A stretch of 64,000 nucleotides of DNA from Hemibagrus wyckioides (Eukaryota > Chordata > Actinopteri > Siluriformes > Bagridae), in the NCBI RefSeq assembly GCF_019097595.1, contig NC_080711.1, forward strand, positions 8,458,428-8,522,427. The letters run 5' to 3'. The notes under the pieces were generated by a model. That model saw only the letters and a list, made by a program, of their open reading frames with translations. It made no database searches and was not told the origin of the DNA. Positions 43,971 through 62,190 of this stretch are shown one piece after another. The position numbers and the translations under genes were made by a program. The stretch's first letter is position 1. Every line of letters begins with the position of its first letter.

Positions 43971-44823
43971 TTTGCCTTCTGCTACCCTCTCCGTACCACC
44001 TCCTGACACCAAGCAAAAGTCAATGGTATATTATTTATTAATAATTAGATTTTAATTCTGCTTATATATTCAGACATTTTTCTCTGTTACGGTGGTACTA
44101 ATCTTATTTTCTTCTTTGATTTTGTATCTTTTCCTTCTCTAGCACCAGCCTCGCCTGCTCAGAAAAAGTGTGATGTTTCTTGTGCCAGAACAATCAGCTG
44201 CCGCACAAACTAAGAGACCGGTTTCAACTGCAGGTGTGTTTTGTGTCAGATTCTTTTTTAGCTAATTATCATGTTCACCTAATCTTTACTGTGTAGCATT
44301 TAATATCATGTTTAATATTTATAAGCTTGTATACAAATAATTGCTCATGGAGGAATGGTACTCTATTTAGCAGACAGCAGCACCGTAGAAAGCTCTCCAG
44401 TGTGCAGGACACCTATTATTGAGGACTGCAGCAAAGATGGTAAGGGTGTATTTCACTTGACTGGACATGACTTATTGAATTCATTATGTTGTGCTGAATC
44501 TGTTCTAATTTTAGAATGTATTGTTTATCCATCTTTTTATTTTTCAGAAAATCTCTCATCTTTAGAGTCCACTTCATACAGTGTTCCACATACAGCCGAG
44601 GTATCACATGGTAAGATTGGAGCTGTGCACTTATCTGTGTCATTTATGAAGTTGTTTTTCTTTGTTTATTGTCACGCTTTTAAAATGTCTTTTTAATTAT
44701 TATTTGTCTTCAGCCAAAGTCTCGCTATGGGAACGATGGCTCGATGGCTCACCAGACGGGATGTTACACCTGTCCTGGTGCTGCACATTGATTAGTCACT
44801 CAGCAGCCACGGATGCTTCATAG
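43971..44823 (+). CDS. Terminal exons of an unidentified plus-strand gene
   Basis: Five segments with GT/AG borders join in one frame: 43971-44027 (least certain), 44143-44233, 44374-44439, 44548-44610 and 44714-44823 (TAG at 44821-44823). The product is Ser/Thr/Pro-rich (for example LPSATLSVPPPDTKQKS, STVESSPVCRTPIIEDCSKD), then a more ordered tail reading AKVSLWERWLDGSPDGMLHL. I do not recognise the family. Upstream exons may include 39994-40219, across the minisatellite. The last exon overlaps, on the opposite strand, the last coding exon of the DYRK-like kinase (44792-44858). Confidence 0.5.
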
Positions 44824-47800
44824 CCTCTGATGGAGTGAGGCGATTCTCAGGGTTCCAGCTGTTGGGATAAGTTATTAACAGGTGTTAGGGTAGACTGTTA
44901 TCATCTGAGATCAAGCTTAGCCTAATAAAGCCTGAACACACAGGAATTTGTGTCTAGTTACACAATATGTGTCACCATAACAAGAACCACACAATCACTG
45001 CCTTCATCTTGGTACATACTGCTGGAGTCTGAAAGGTCAAGACTCCTCTGAAGTCAATTTTTTTTAAAAATGAACTTTTTATGTTTTGGTACTTGTCAGT
45101 GGTTGCATACCATAGGCAGTACTCGATAAAGTCCAGGAACTCAAGATCATCAGTACCCAGAATTCTCTGCAGATCCTTGGAACCAGGGAGTATCAGATTC
45201 TTCTTTGCGTCATATATAGCCCTATATCGTCCATTATGGTCTGTATAAAAAAACAAGAAATATTTCAGGTATGTTTATTTGGCATTATATTTTTTATTTT
45301 GTGTTGTATTACAAATTTACAGCATTGTCACATGGAGCCCTTACCATAGAAATGATCCAAGGTTTCCATATTCTGGAAAAATTCAGCTGGAGGCCTTCCA
45401 AGCACCTGTGCCATTACATCAAAATTATTTTCAGTTATATGGATATGAAGTGAAATGTGCTAAAACAAAAAAAAAAAATCTGCCAATAATACCTCCGTGA
45501 TGCGGGCTATCTGATCCTTGTAATCTGTTCCAGGAAAAAGATACTGGCCAGTGTGGAGCTCAGCCAGAATACAGCCCAGACTCCACATGTCAGTAGCAGT
45601 GGTAGAGGGATGTTTCATGATCAGCTCTGGAGAGCTGTAGTAAAGGGTGAAGGCCAGTGGGAACCCTGCAATAGAAGAGAAGAGAAATGGGATGGTTGGA
45701 AGAAGCGACGTTTAGAATGGCCTGCATGGTTCCTGACATACATATGCTGATACATGAATGAAAAAATGCCGTTTTTGCTCACATATCTTCTGCTCAAAGT
45801 TGCTGCCACCAAAATCGATCACCTTGATGCCATCCTTTCCTATCATTATATTCCCCTTTAGACAAAAAGAGAGATGATGTAAGACTTTAAGATGAACGGG
45901 TTAACACTCTCATTGAGCACAGGAGACTTATTTGGTTAGAGACAGTCTGTGCTGCTGGTTTATACACTCCACATGTCTTCTCCCCTTAATGTACTCACAG
46001 GTTTCAGGTCACCGTGGACAATTTTCTCTTTCTCCAGCAAGCATAAACACTTGAGGATATCTCTGGCAATGCAGCGCAATTTTGCACTGCTGCATCTCTG
46101 ACTTCTTTTTAGCTGACTTAAAGTTCTCCTAAGTGGAAAGAAAGAGACATGTTAAGCCTTCAGTGGATTATTTATCACAGCTATCAGAAAAGGAATAATA
46201 AGAAAATGTAATCAGAGTGACTGTATTTGGTTATTTTGACTTTTATAATTTAGATTGATTTGAAAATTTGAAATGGATAGTTCCTGTCACTTGTGTACAC
46301 AGACTTGTCACTAGAAAGATCCTCTATAATAGAAAAGAATGTGAGATATATATTGGCCTTGATCAGGTCAGACATGCCCATCAGTTCAAATTCACTCACC
46401 CCAGGAGCTCATAGACGATACAGAGGTGTCCGCGGAAGACAAAGTAGTTCTTCATGAACACAATTCCGTGGGAGCCATGTCTGTCCTTCTTCCTCAAATA
46501 ATCAAGGATTTCCACCTCTTGCTTGTAAGAACTGAATGTAGACCAAAGCAAATTAATGCTACGACAGCACTCCTACAGTAAAAACTACAGTGTAAGAGCT
46601 TGTCTTAGTGACTGTGGGTGTGCACACGTTTCAGAGAAATATAAAGATTTAAGAGAAATATAAACAACGTATAAATCAGTTAGATTAAGGGTCTGATGTG
46701 GGAAAAAGACAGTAGCAGTTCACTGTCAACCTTCCCATATATGCTCACAGCAGTAAAGAATTTTCTAACCTAAGAAAAAACATTCAATCTAATTTTAAAA
46801 GCTAACTTCACCAAACCCTCCTCATTCTAACACGAGAAGCAGGGTTTCAACATTTCCTTTTCTCATATTCACAGTTCTCTCAAACTTTTATTAATCTTAA
46901 TACATTTCTTCTATATTATTTTTTTTTGTGAGCAGTCACACTTTCAAACCTACTGGCTTGATAGCTTTCACTAGTAGTTTGCTGTAATTATAGGACAATT
47001 CCTAAGTAATTCCCAGTAATCAATCTACACTACACACCTTGAATAATTCAAGCCAATGTTTTTTTTCCATTCCCAGTATAGTAATACTATGCTGAAAGGC
47101 ATATAAAATTATTGGTATTAAAATACAATGTAATATTATTACTTCATGTTTTGAATGACTTTAACAGCCACCATCTCATTGGTCTTGTGATCCAGGCACT
47201 TATAAACCTTTCCATAGGATCCTTTCCCGAGCATTTCCAACACCTCATAGCGGTACGCTAGATGATCGTGGAAAAGCTGCAAACACAGAACATGATGCAA
47301 AACCAGTACATGTTAATGATCTTTCACAGATATATGAAAGAATTGTTACTGAACTATTCACCAGGACAAAAATACAGGCAGACTGTTACCTGTTTCTTGC
47401 TGTTAGTCGATTCAGCATTGTGACCGGATCCATCAATTTTCTTGCCCAAGTACCATAGCTCATGGTAGGAAAAGATCTCTTCTACATCGGAATAAGTCAA
47501 CCTGTCCTCAAAATGCCTGACCACATCTGGAACAAGCAGAGGGTAAACCAGTGGTGATTTTTATGTTGTTACTGCTCATTTAATTTTACCAATGGACAGA
47601 TGAAGACTTAATGTTATGTAAAATTTCACAATCCTTGTTATTCTATCCCAGTTAATTGACAGCAAGTATAAAGCACAGATTGTTTTTAATTATGTTTTAA
47701 ATTATTGTCTAATTAATAGGATCTAGGCTGCATCAAATCCCCAAGTGCCTGGGCTGATGTTTCCTAAACCATGTCAGACACAGCATGAATGTCCTTTAGA

Positions 47801-49084
47801 CTAATATCAGTAAACTCTTTTTCTTTACTCTAAGAATGTTTTGTACCTGAGGGGGTCATGGGAAACCGAGGTCTCTTCTTGTGCTCCTGTTCATTGATAT
47901 GGCACTGGTTGTCGACTTGCTCGGGTACATCCTTTGACTCTGTCCTTACTTCTGAAGTAACTGGCACCTGATCCTATTTCCACAATTAATCATTGAGCTG
48001 ATGTTCCTGAGAGCAACATCCTACAGGCTGCTAAATCTTATAATGCTACTGACTATTAAAAGTGATCATTCAATCATTTTCTATTTTCACCTCATAGTGA
48101 TAATTGTGCTTGATGTAGGGGTTTCATAACCAAGTGAATGTTTAAGGGTAAAGAATGTTATGTTGGAGAAATGTCAGGAAAGTCACACAAGGGAATGTAG
48201 ATTAGACTCAGCTCAAACAGCAGATATTTATCTACATATATGGCATTTATTAGATATGCAGTACATTAAATACATGCAGTGTAAATTTGTGCCAGTTAGG
48301 CGTCAATGCACTCTTTAAAGGGTTTACAAATATCCAAATCATATAACATTAAGTAGGAGCTTAAATAATGACATATACTCATGGGAGACTCTGGACCATC
48401 TAACCTTCCTTTTCTATTTTGTTGCACTGACTGATACATTTCAGGATTTAGAATCAATCACTGAAGCAAACTCAAACATAGCTAGGTGCAGAACAGAGGA
48501 GGACACTACACTACAGGGACCTCATTCATATGTGTGTATGCAATCTTTTATAAATCAGATTTTGTATAAAAACAATATACACAGCTCTGGAAAAAAAATA
48601 AGAGACCACTGCAAAATAATCAGTTTCTTATGTTTTTTTCTTACAGGTTCATGTATTGGTGAGATGAACAGTTTTGTTTCATTTTTTGTGAACTGCTGAC
48701 AATATTTCTCCTAAATTCAAAATATAACTATTGTCATTTAGAGTGTATATTTAAAGGAAATGACAACACATCAAAATAACCCAAGATCATGCAGCATTTG
48801 CAGAGCTTTAATAACTCAAATAAAACAAAATGCAAATGATTTGTAAACAAATTGTGTTAAAGCTTTGGCTAAATAACATTAAGAAATCAGTATTTGGTGG
48901 AATAACTCTGATTTGCATGCGTTTTTCACATTGCTGTTGGGGAACTTTATACCACTCTTTTTGCAAAAAAGCAAACAGCTCAGCTTTGTTTGATGGTTTG
49001 TGATCATCCATCCACATTCCAGAGGTTTTTCAATAGGGTTCAGATCTGGAGATTGGACTGTGGTCTCTTATTTTTTTCCCAGAG

Positions 49085-49148
<64 letters not shown>

Positions 49149-49374
49149 ATGACAGAAATACTCACATGACCACACTCTGAGTAGACTCCAACCTTGTTTG
49201 ACCGGCGCTTGATCCTCAGAAACGAACTCAGCTATAACAGAGTGTCAGAAAATTGTTACTCATACAACAAAATCAGTGTTTATGGTATGATATGGCATGA
49301 ATATTGTATATGGAAAAACGTGATAATTATACTCAAACCACACATCTCAATAATACCTGTGACTGAACAGACAT
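44792..49374 (-). CDS. DYRK-like protein kinase, atypical activation loop
   Basis: Predicted 414-aa kinase, related to class II DYRKs (DYRK2/3/4). Twelve exons in phase: 49357-49374, 49166-49231, 47847-47973, 47390-47526, 47143-47276, 46400-46531, 45999-46125, 45783-45855, 45493-45665, 45345-45405, 45111-45240, 44792-44858. A DH-box-like segment ([19 protein letters not shown], about 80-98) precedes [18 protein letters not shown] (P-loop 133-140). VAVK Lys155, HGDLKPGN (Asp244) and IDFGGS (Asp261) are present, as are [16 protein letters not shown] and a final [18 protein letters not shown]. DYRKs normally carry YTYIQSRFYRAPE; here the loop reads [14 protein letters not shown], so the autophosphorylated YxY tyrosine is lost. 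Catalytic residues remain, so it may still be active, but activation must differ from canonical DYRKs. Confidence 0.87.
48581..49086. mobile_element. Internally deleted Tc1 element in DYRK-like intron
   Basis: Inverted termini read ACAGCTCTGGAAAAAAAATA and, at the right, the complement ending TTTTTTTCCCAGAGCT, with AGAGACCAC inside both. The interior (for example TATTTGGTGGAATAACTCTG, TTGTTTGATGGTTTGTGATC) matches the transposase 3' region of a familiar fish Tc1 family, but most of the coding sequence is missing. An (ATCT)n tract abuts the right end. Confidence 0.8.
49087..49148. repeat. (ATCT)n microsatellite
   Basis: Pure tetranucleotide tract between the Tc1 element and DYRK-like exon 2. 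Confidence 0.95.
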
Positions 49375-50160
49375 GGATTTTGAGATGCTGAGCAGCAATC
49401 ACAAAAAAAAAACAAAAAAAAACAGCCACTGGCTACTGAATAGTTCTTCTATCGTTAATAAACAGGAAATGACATTCTACTATATCTTGTGACTACTGTT
49501 TTGTAAACCAATTATCACATTTCGACTATGTTGCTGCTGCTTAACACCATCCATACTCGTCACAGTTTTACACAAAGTTAACGTTTTTGAAAAGCCTACA
49601 GAGTAATACACTGCTGCATCCATATAGCTTGTTCTCCGCTTACCCTACTTATTAGCTTCCTAAACATTTTTTTTTTTTTCTGATTAATAAACTAACGCTA
49701 GTACAACTGATCACTAGCGCAGCACTCTCTATGTCTCTGACTTCGGTGTTTTGTTGCGTCATAATTGAGTTCTCATCAGGGGCGTCATTTCCACTGGTGA
49801 CGCCCCCCCCCCCCAACACACACACACACACACACACACACACTTTTCAAAATCCCGTTTGTGACCCCCCCTTCCACGGAGGTGCAGGACCGAGCAGGAC
49901 ACACAGAGTTTGCCGGTGTCGATGCGCGCGTCCGCGTCCAGGACCGCCGCGTGCACACTCTATAACTCTCTCACTGGAAGGTGTAATGAACAGGTATCGC
50001 GGTTGCGGCACAATAATGCCAGAAGCAGCAAAAGATGACTTTAATGTCCTCATGGATGAAAAGAAAGGAAGGAGATGTAAATTATGTAAAATTAGCTCAG
50101 GTCAGGACAATCATGTTTTCTGTCTACACCTGTTGCTGTTAGCCTAGCGTTGACTGAGCT
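49375..50160. promoter_or_regulatory. CpG-rich, probably divergent promoter region
   Basis: It lies upstream of the DYRK-like start codon. A C-homopolymer followed by a (CA)n tract occurs at 49803-49843. A CpG-dense block follows at about 49850-50010 (GATGCGCGCGTCCGCGTCC). A plus-strand ATG at 49987 opens a 37-codon frame (MNRYRGCGTIMPEAAKDDFN ... GRRCKLC) ending at a possible donor GTCAGG (after 50098). This could be the first exon of a divergent gene, but no second exon was found. Confidence 0.35.
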
Positions 50161-51170
50161 AACGTTAACGTGCACTGTCGTTGCTAGGCAACTTCAGACC
50201 GTTAGCTAAATATTTAATGTAGATTAGACGATTCTAAACGAGTTCACATTTTCTCTCAGCAATGTAGGACCAAGCAGACTCTGGATGCTAGTTTAATGTT
50301 AGACTCAGTATGATCATAACTCTTCAACTCTTTTTCATATCAGAGGACAGATGAGGTGGACAGTTAGGACACATGGAGAGATGGGATTGAAAGGATAGGT
50401 GGAGGACAATGAAATTTTTTTTAATGTTTGTGAGATTGTGTGAGAATCTTGCATCCCGTGTACCAGATAAGTAGTGTCTCTATTGTGTTATAAATTTTCC
50501 CATCCCACTGTAATACAGTGTTGGAGGCATCTACTTTAGCTTTGTGTTGCACAGATAATTAGCAACAGGAATGTAGATATTTTCATTTGTTCATTAACTA
50601 AGGGCGGTTGTTTATGCATGAGAGACAATTATTAAAGTAATGATCAACATTTTCCATATAATTACATATTCATGTTGCTGCTGTCTGTCTGCAATTGATA
50701 TTGCAAAATAGTGATTCAACACACACAGTTGATAAAAGCTTTCTGCTGTTTCTATTCTAAACCCCTGTCGGCTTGGCGGATGTGTCTCTGACAGACGTCG
50801 TGTGCAACAAGTGATTTATTTGACATTTTCAGGTGCAGCGGTTAGTTTGAAATAAAAGTTTGTTTAACAGAGGAAATTGAGTCTCACATTATTTCAGTTT
50901 TATTCACACATCATTAATGGTGAACATTTTTGACTTGAGAATGATTCTCTCAAGTCTTGCTTATCGGCCCCTATTAAACAACAAAAGAAAGTAAGACATC
51001 TTTTTTTTATATACGTAGTTTAGTAGCCTGGTAATCTTTTTGACAGCATTTATCATTATAATCAACTTCATTATTTCCTGGATATTGTATCACCATAGTC
51101 TCTAAATGTATGTAAATGCAGGAAATGGGATTCAAATCGAAAACATTATCTTCCATTTACCAAATTACAC
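50161..51170. other. No gene seen
   Basis: AT-rich sequence. An AATAAAAG polyadenylation-like signal near 50849 (plus strand) could end a short transcript from the CpG-rich region, but no exons support this. Confidence 0.4.
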
Positions 51171-51171
51171 C

Positions 51172-51229
<58 letters not shown>
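51172..51229. repeat. (TA)n microsatellite
   Basis: Pure TA tract at the left edge of MITE copy 2. Confidence 0.95.
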
Positions 51230-51783
51230 TACGAGTCAAAAGTATATATATACTTATATATATATATATAAGTATATATAAGACACACCTTTTAATTCAA
51301 TGTTTTTTGTTTAGGGATTTATTTTCCACATTCTAGAACAATACTGGAGATTTCAAAACTATGAAATAACACACATGGACTTAAGTAATCCATATGTAAT
51401 GACAACAAAAAACAGTCAGTTGTTATTTTAAGACATGAAGGGCAGGTGTTCTGGAATAGTTCAAAACCCATCAAGCACCATGATGAAACTGGCTCACATG
51501 AAGACCATCCCAGTAAAGCAAGACCAAAACTTACCTCTGCGGCAGAGGAGAAGTTCATTTAGAGTTACCAGCCTCAGAAATCACCAATTAACAGCACCTC
51601 AGATTAGAGCCGTTATGAAGGCTTTACAGAGCATCAGTAACAGACATCTCTCAATATCAACTGTTCAAAGGACATTATTGTGTATTCCGGCCACCTTCAG
51701 CATTGTTTTACAATGTAGAAAGAAATAAACATCAGGAAAGACCATGGAATTAGAAGGTGTGTCCAAACTTTTGACTGGTAGTG
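51228..51783 (+). mobile_element. MITE copy 2 (CACTACCAGTCAAAAG family)
   Basis: Same family as 1780-2330. The left terminus is disrupted by about 45 bases of TA-rich sequence between AGTCAAAAG and ACACACC; the right terminus is intact. The plus strand reads LAHMKTIPVKQDQNLPLRQR, then FRVTSLRNHQLTAPQIRAVM, a helix-turn-helix-like remnant of a Tc1 transposase N-terminus. Confidence 0.85.
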
Positions 51784-51803
51784 TGTATACATATATATAT
51801 ATA

Positions 51804-52902
51804 CACTATATTGCCAAAAGTATTCGCTCACCTGCCTTGACTCGCATATGAACTTAAGTGACATCCCATTCCTAATCCATAGGGTTCAATATGACGTCGG
51901 TCCACCCTTTGCAGCTATAACAGCTTCAACTCTTCTGGGAAGGCTGTCCACAAGGTTTAGGAGTGTGTTTATGGGAATTTTTGACCATTCTTCCAGAAGC
52001 GCATTTGTGAGGTCACACACTGATGTTGGACGAGAAGGCCTGGCTCTCAGTCTCCGCTCTAATTCATCCCAAAGGTGTTCTATCGGGTTGAGGTCAGGAC
52101 TCTGTGCAGGCCAGTCAAGTTCATCCACACCAGACTCTGTCATCCATGTCTTTATGGACCTTGCTTTGTGCACTGGTGCACAGTCATGTTGGAAGAGGAA
52201 GGGGCCAGCTCCAAACTGTTCCCACAAAGTTGGGAGCATGGAATTGTCCAAAATGTCTTGGTATGCTGAAGCATTCAGAGTTCCTTTCACTGGAACTAAG
52301 GGGCCAAGCCCAGCTCCTGAAAAACAACCCCACACCATAATCCCCCCTCCACCAAACTTTACACTTGGCACAATGCAGTCAGACAAGTACCGTTCTCCTG
52401 GCAACCGCCAAACCCAGACTCGTCCATCAGATTGCCAGATGGAGAAGTGCGATTCGTCACTCCAGAGAACGCGTCTCCACTGCTCTAGAGTCCAGTGGCG
52501 GCGTGCTTTACACCACTGCATCCGACGCTTTGCATTGCACTTGGTGATGTATGGCTTGGATGCAGCTGCTCGGCCATGGAAACCCATTCCATGAAGCTCT
52601 CTGCGCACTGTTCTTGAGCTAATCTGAAGGCCACATGAAGTTTGGAGGTCTGTAGCGATTGACTCTGCAGAAAGTTGGCGACCTCTTCGCACTATGCGCC
52701 TCAGCATCCGCTGACCCCGCTCCGTCAGTTTACGTGGCCTACCGCTTCGTGGCTGAGTTGCTGTCGTTCCCAAACACTTCCACGTTCTTATAATACTGCA
52801 TGCCTAGGTGCTTGATTTTATACACCTGTGGCCATGGAAGTGATTGGAACACCTGATTCTGATTATTTGGATGGGTGAGCGAATACTTTTGGCAATATAG
52901 TG
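51804..52902 (-). mobile_element. Tc1 element, copy 1 (1099 bp)
   Basis: Termini of about 28 bp, CACTATATTGCCAAAAGTAT, are inverted and TA-flanked. The transposase lies on the minus strand. Compared with the copy at 62778-64000, about 130 bp are missing at the transposase N-terminus: sequence jumps from GCATGCAG directly to TATTATAAGAACGTGG near 52795. Confidence 0.93.
51886..52773 (-). pseudogene. Tc1 transposase lacking first DNA-binding helix-turn-helix
   Basis: An open frame of 295 codons covers the second DNA-binding part ([20 protein letters not shown]) and the complete DD34E catalytic domain. The first Asp is in [10 protein letters not shown], the second in [11 protein letters not shown] and the Glu in [18 protein letters not shown]; a WGCFSGAG block is also present. 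The N-terminal helix-turn-helix (SQELSEFQRGTVIG in the sister copy) is deleted. The catalytic core therefore looks intact, but specific terminus binding is probably lost. Confidence 0.88.
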
Positions 52903-54484
52903 TATATATATATATACATATTATTATATATGCCTGTGATATTCTTAATAGGTTTTCAGAAACTATCAGCACAGCACAATATATATAATATTAGTTGTTA
53001 GTGCAGGAGGAATTATAAGCATTAAGTTTTCAATATGTTAAAGATTGTGAATAATTTATATTTTTTGTCTGAGTAAAGTCCAGCTGATTGTATACATTCT
53101 AACAAAGAGGAATCAGTTAAAATTATATATCCTCCCACTCCCACACATATAGTCATACAGTTGTGCTGTGACAGGCATTTTGTTGGCATGGGTTTGGGTT
53201 CACTTGTCCTCTTATTGACATGTGTGAAGCTGGCCCTCCACATTATCAGTTCGTTTGTGCACGCAAAATAAACATTTGTGCTCAATCACTTTTTATATAA
53301 CACATTAAATGTTATATTTTTGATACAGCCCAGACCCCAATCATCAAAATCGCTTCAGACTGGTCTAATTTGTTTGTGCATCATTTGTGCATGCAAAATA
53401 AACATTTGTGTTCATTCAGATTTTGAGATGCACAAACAAATTAATATGGTTTGTTTTAGTTTTCTGACCACGTCAGGAGCCAACTTCATGCACATCCCTT
53501 ACTGCATGGCAATTCAATACAGAGTTCTTCTGACTGGTTCTTCTGACTTATTTATCCTATAATGAAACATTTCCATCCTGATGGGAAAGGTCTACTGGGC
53601 CCTTGAGCAAGGCCCTTACCCTCCAATTGCTCAAGACCTAAATATCTAAGTTGCTCTGGATAAGGGTGTCTGCCAAATGCCAGAAATGTAAATGTATTCC
53701 AGGATGCCTCCATAACAGGGCATGAGGGCTCAGTGAATGGTTTAATGAGTATGAAAATAATTTAAATCATAATGCATGACCCTCACAGTCATCAGATCTC
53801 ATCCAGTGGAACACTGTTTGGAGATTTTGGGCAGCAGAGTCCACCACTATCATCATCAAAACTCACTAACAGATAAAGGAATGATGTTCTTCCCCCCAGG
53901 GCAGTCCAGCAGCTTGTAGAATCTTTCCCATGATGCACTGATGTTAACCTCATGGCTCACAGTCTTCCAATTATGTACTAAGACACTTTTTGTTTTTTCT
54001 TTTATGTTTTTAATGTAACATATATGTGTATGGACTTTATTTTTGCAACATAGACGGGGGTGCAAGAAAGCAAGAGAATGAAGCAATTGTCTGTAGATGA
54101 TGCAGAGAGCAACTAGCCAACTAGTTGCGAACAACTTTCTATCTATAGACTATACAAACAAACTGATTTACTCAAAATAAGTACTGATGGTAAGTTAGTA
54201 AAAGCTAAGTATTGCTCTTCTGTAGGATAGATAAAATGTCTAGCATACAGTAATCTTAGCTCACTCCTTCTGTTAGAGGCTTAAACTTGACTTGAAACTA
54301 GGCTTAAACTTGACCTTTTAAAATGTATTGCAGAAAATAAAGTTGTGTACTCCAGTAAAAGTTAAGTGTGGATCTTCTGTAAGACACAATAGATAATATA
54401 ATAGGTAAACTGCAATAAATAATATACAGTAATGTCAGCTTACACCTTTTGTTTGTGCTTGTTTGGTGAATTTGACTGATATCT
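52903..54484. other. Protease 3' flank, no gene
   Basis: AT-rich sequence downstream of the protease gene. Two short related stretches contain CAAAATAAACATTTGTG (around 53270 and 53395). No coding exon is supported apart from the SINE-like repeat noted separately. Confidence 0.45.
53540..53700 (+). mobile_element. SINE-like fragment
   Basis: The sequence GGGCCCTTGAGCAAGGCCCT ... TTGCTCTGGATAAGGGTGTC-TGCCAAATGCC resembles the conserved 3' region of a widespread fish SINE (V-SINE-type core). It is a short, old copy. Confidence 0.5.
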
Positions 54485-60018
<5,534 letters not shown>

Positions 60019-61598
60019 GCTCTTGTGTCTGCTCCGGTTTCAGACAGTCTTCTGTGTCTTGATGTCATGTGTCTCTAAATTTCTTGTAGTATATGCCAAG
60101 CAGATGAAAACTGTAACCTCCCATAAATTTCTCACCTGTTACACACCCTCACGAGAGGTTACTTCCCACACTGATAAAAAAAAGAACTAGTCCCCCCACC
60201 CCACACAATCATACAATAAATTACATAACAGGGAGTGCTTCCTCAGGCATCAGGGGAATTTAGGTGTCACACTTGCTATGTAAAAATGTCTGATATAAAA
60301 TGTATACGCTGATATAAATTCTCTCCAGGATTATTCTTGAGTCTTTTACAATTACAAGTTAAATTTCACAAGTTTTAAAACAATTCATTGACCAACCTCA
60401 GTTATAAATGACAGACGACATGGATTTACACCTTCTGTACACGCTTTACTGAACCTCTTGGTATGTCAACGTTTCTAATGATCTGTGTAGGTCTCATCAG
60501 AATTAACTGGTGTCTTCCATAAAGGTTTCCTCTCTAAGGTCTAAATCTCATGATTTAATCATGCTCATCTAAGTTAATACTTAATCAAAGTTAATATTTT
60601 TACTGAAGTCCCGTTCTCTACTGCTGCTCAGAGAGAGGTTTAAATTGAGTCATGGCTCATCTGTCAAAATCTGGATTCCTGTAAAAGTCAAATGTAGCTC
60701 ACAAGGAAATGTCTTTTTGTGTTGTTCATTCAGACACACCTATACAGAAAAACACAGAGAGTGTCACTGAATTGTTTTTAAGTGAGCTCACTCATACCAA
60801 CGAACAATAAGACACGTTAACACTACTTCAGTTTCATTCTTATTGTCAAAGAATTCATAAATGCCAAGATTTGCATTTTAGGTGAACTGTTAATTTACTG
60901 TATAATGGCTTAATTCATTCTAAGCTAAATACCATCAGTGACTTAGTACTGTATATATCATTTCATGGGCATAGAAGTCTCTTGGGCAGCTGGAAACTTA
61001 GTTGAACAGAGAAAGTTAACAGTTACAAAGCTGAACAAAATAAAAAATTCCATAATTAATTGTGCATGTAAATGTAAGTAAAGTAAAATTTCTTTTCCTT
61101 CAATTAAGTCATTGTTATGGTGACTGTCATGCCTCTGTCATACATTCATCGTAAAGATGCAACCTTCTTTTTTAATTCTTGACAGGTTGGTACTTCTTAC
61201 AGTATTACAAGGCGCTCTGGATGCCTATGTAGTAGTGTAGGGTACACAATGGGTCATGTTTACCCATAAGATCATCCCAAAGTCATTTGACCTTTCATTT
61301 AATGCATACAAGGTGAGGTTTTCATCGATGCTTGCAGTTCTCTCACTTTTTTTTTGCTAAAGTTAGCAAAAATACTAGAGATCCATTTTGTTTCCAGTTT
61401 GTGTTGGCTCTTAACACACTCCAGGAACCTTAAGAGACTCCAGCACAAGGTGAACAGCCCACATCAGACTCTTGGGGAATCATGGCAGATGGAGTCACCT
61501 CACCTCATTAAATAAAGACCTAATAAGTTTATAAGCATCTAGAGAAATGCAGTCCATGCAGATTAATGCCACACAATGGTCAACACCATGGATGTCAG
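60019..61598. other. Protease upstream region, no gene
   Basis: This holds the presumed protease promoter and 5' UTR next to 60018. No clear TATA box, CpG island or further coding exon was found. Confidence 0.4.
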
Positions 61599-62190
61599 AT
61601 AAGTAATCCATATGTAATGACAACAAAAAACAGTCAGTTGTTATTTTAAGACACGAAGGTCCGGTGTTCTGGAATAGTTCTTGCAAGAACAGTATTGTCA
61701 AGTGCATTTGCAAAACCCATCAAGCACCATGATGAAACTGGCTCACATGAAGACCATCCCAGTAAAGCAAGACCAAAATTTACCTCTGCTGCAGAGGAGA
61801 AGTTCATTTAGAGTAACCAGCCTCAGAAATCACCAATTAACAGCACCTCAGATTAGAGCCGTTATGACGGCTTTACAGAGCATCAGTAACAGACATCTCT
61901 CAATATCAACTGTTCAAAGGACATTATTGTGTATTTCGGCCGCCTTCAGCATTGTTTTACAATGTAGAAAGAAATAAACATCAGGAAAGACCATTTAACA
62001 GCACCTCAGATTAGAGGCGTTATGAAGGCTTTACAGAGCATCAGTAGCAGACATATCTCAATATCAACTGTTCAGAGGACATTATTGTGTATTTCGGCCG
62101 CCTTCAGCATTGTTTTACAATGTAGAAAGAAATAAACATCGGGAAAGACCATGGAATTAGAAGGTGTGTCCAAACTTTTGACTGGTAGTG
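61599..62190 (+). mobile_element. MITE copy 4, left-truncated with internal duplication
   Basis: The left terminus is missing; homology starts at AAGTAATCCATATG. An internal stretch of about 155 bp (from AACAGCACCTCAGATTAGAG) occurs twice, at about 61837-61994 and 61997-62152. The right terminus is intact. Confidence 0.85.

Noticed and set aside
44972..45256. DYRK-like C-terminus as read straight through ([14 protein letters not shown]...)
   Set aside because: A GTATGC donor follows YCL, and the exon at 44792-44858 supplies the expected C-lobe ending in phase. The read-through frame is intronic.
51848..52594. 248-codon plus-strand frame
   Set aside because: It is the antisense of the Tc1 transposase, which carries the real DDE motifs on the minus strand. 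The same shadow occurs at 63282-63980.
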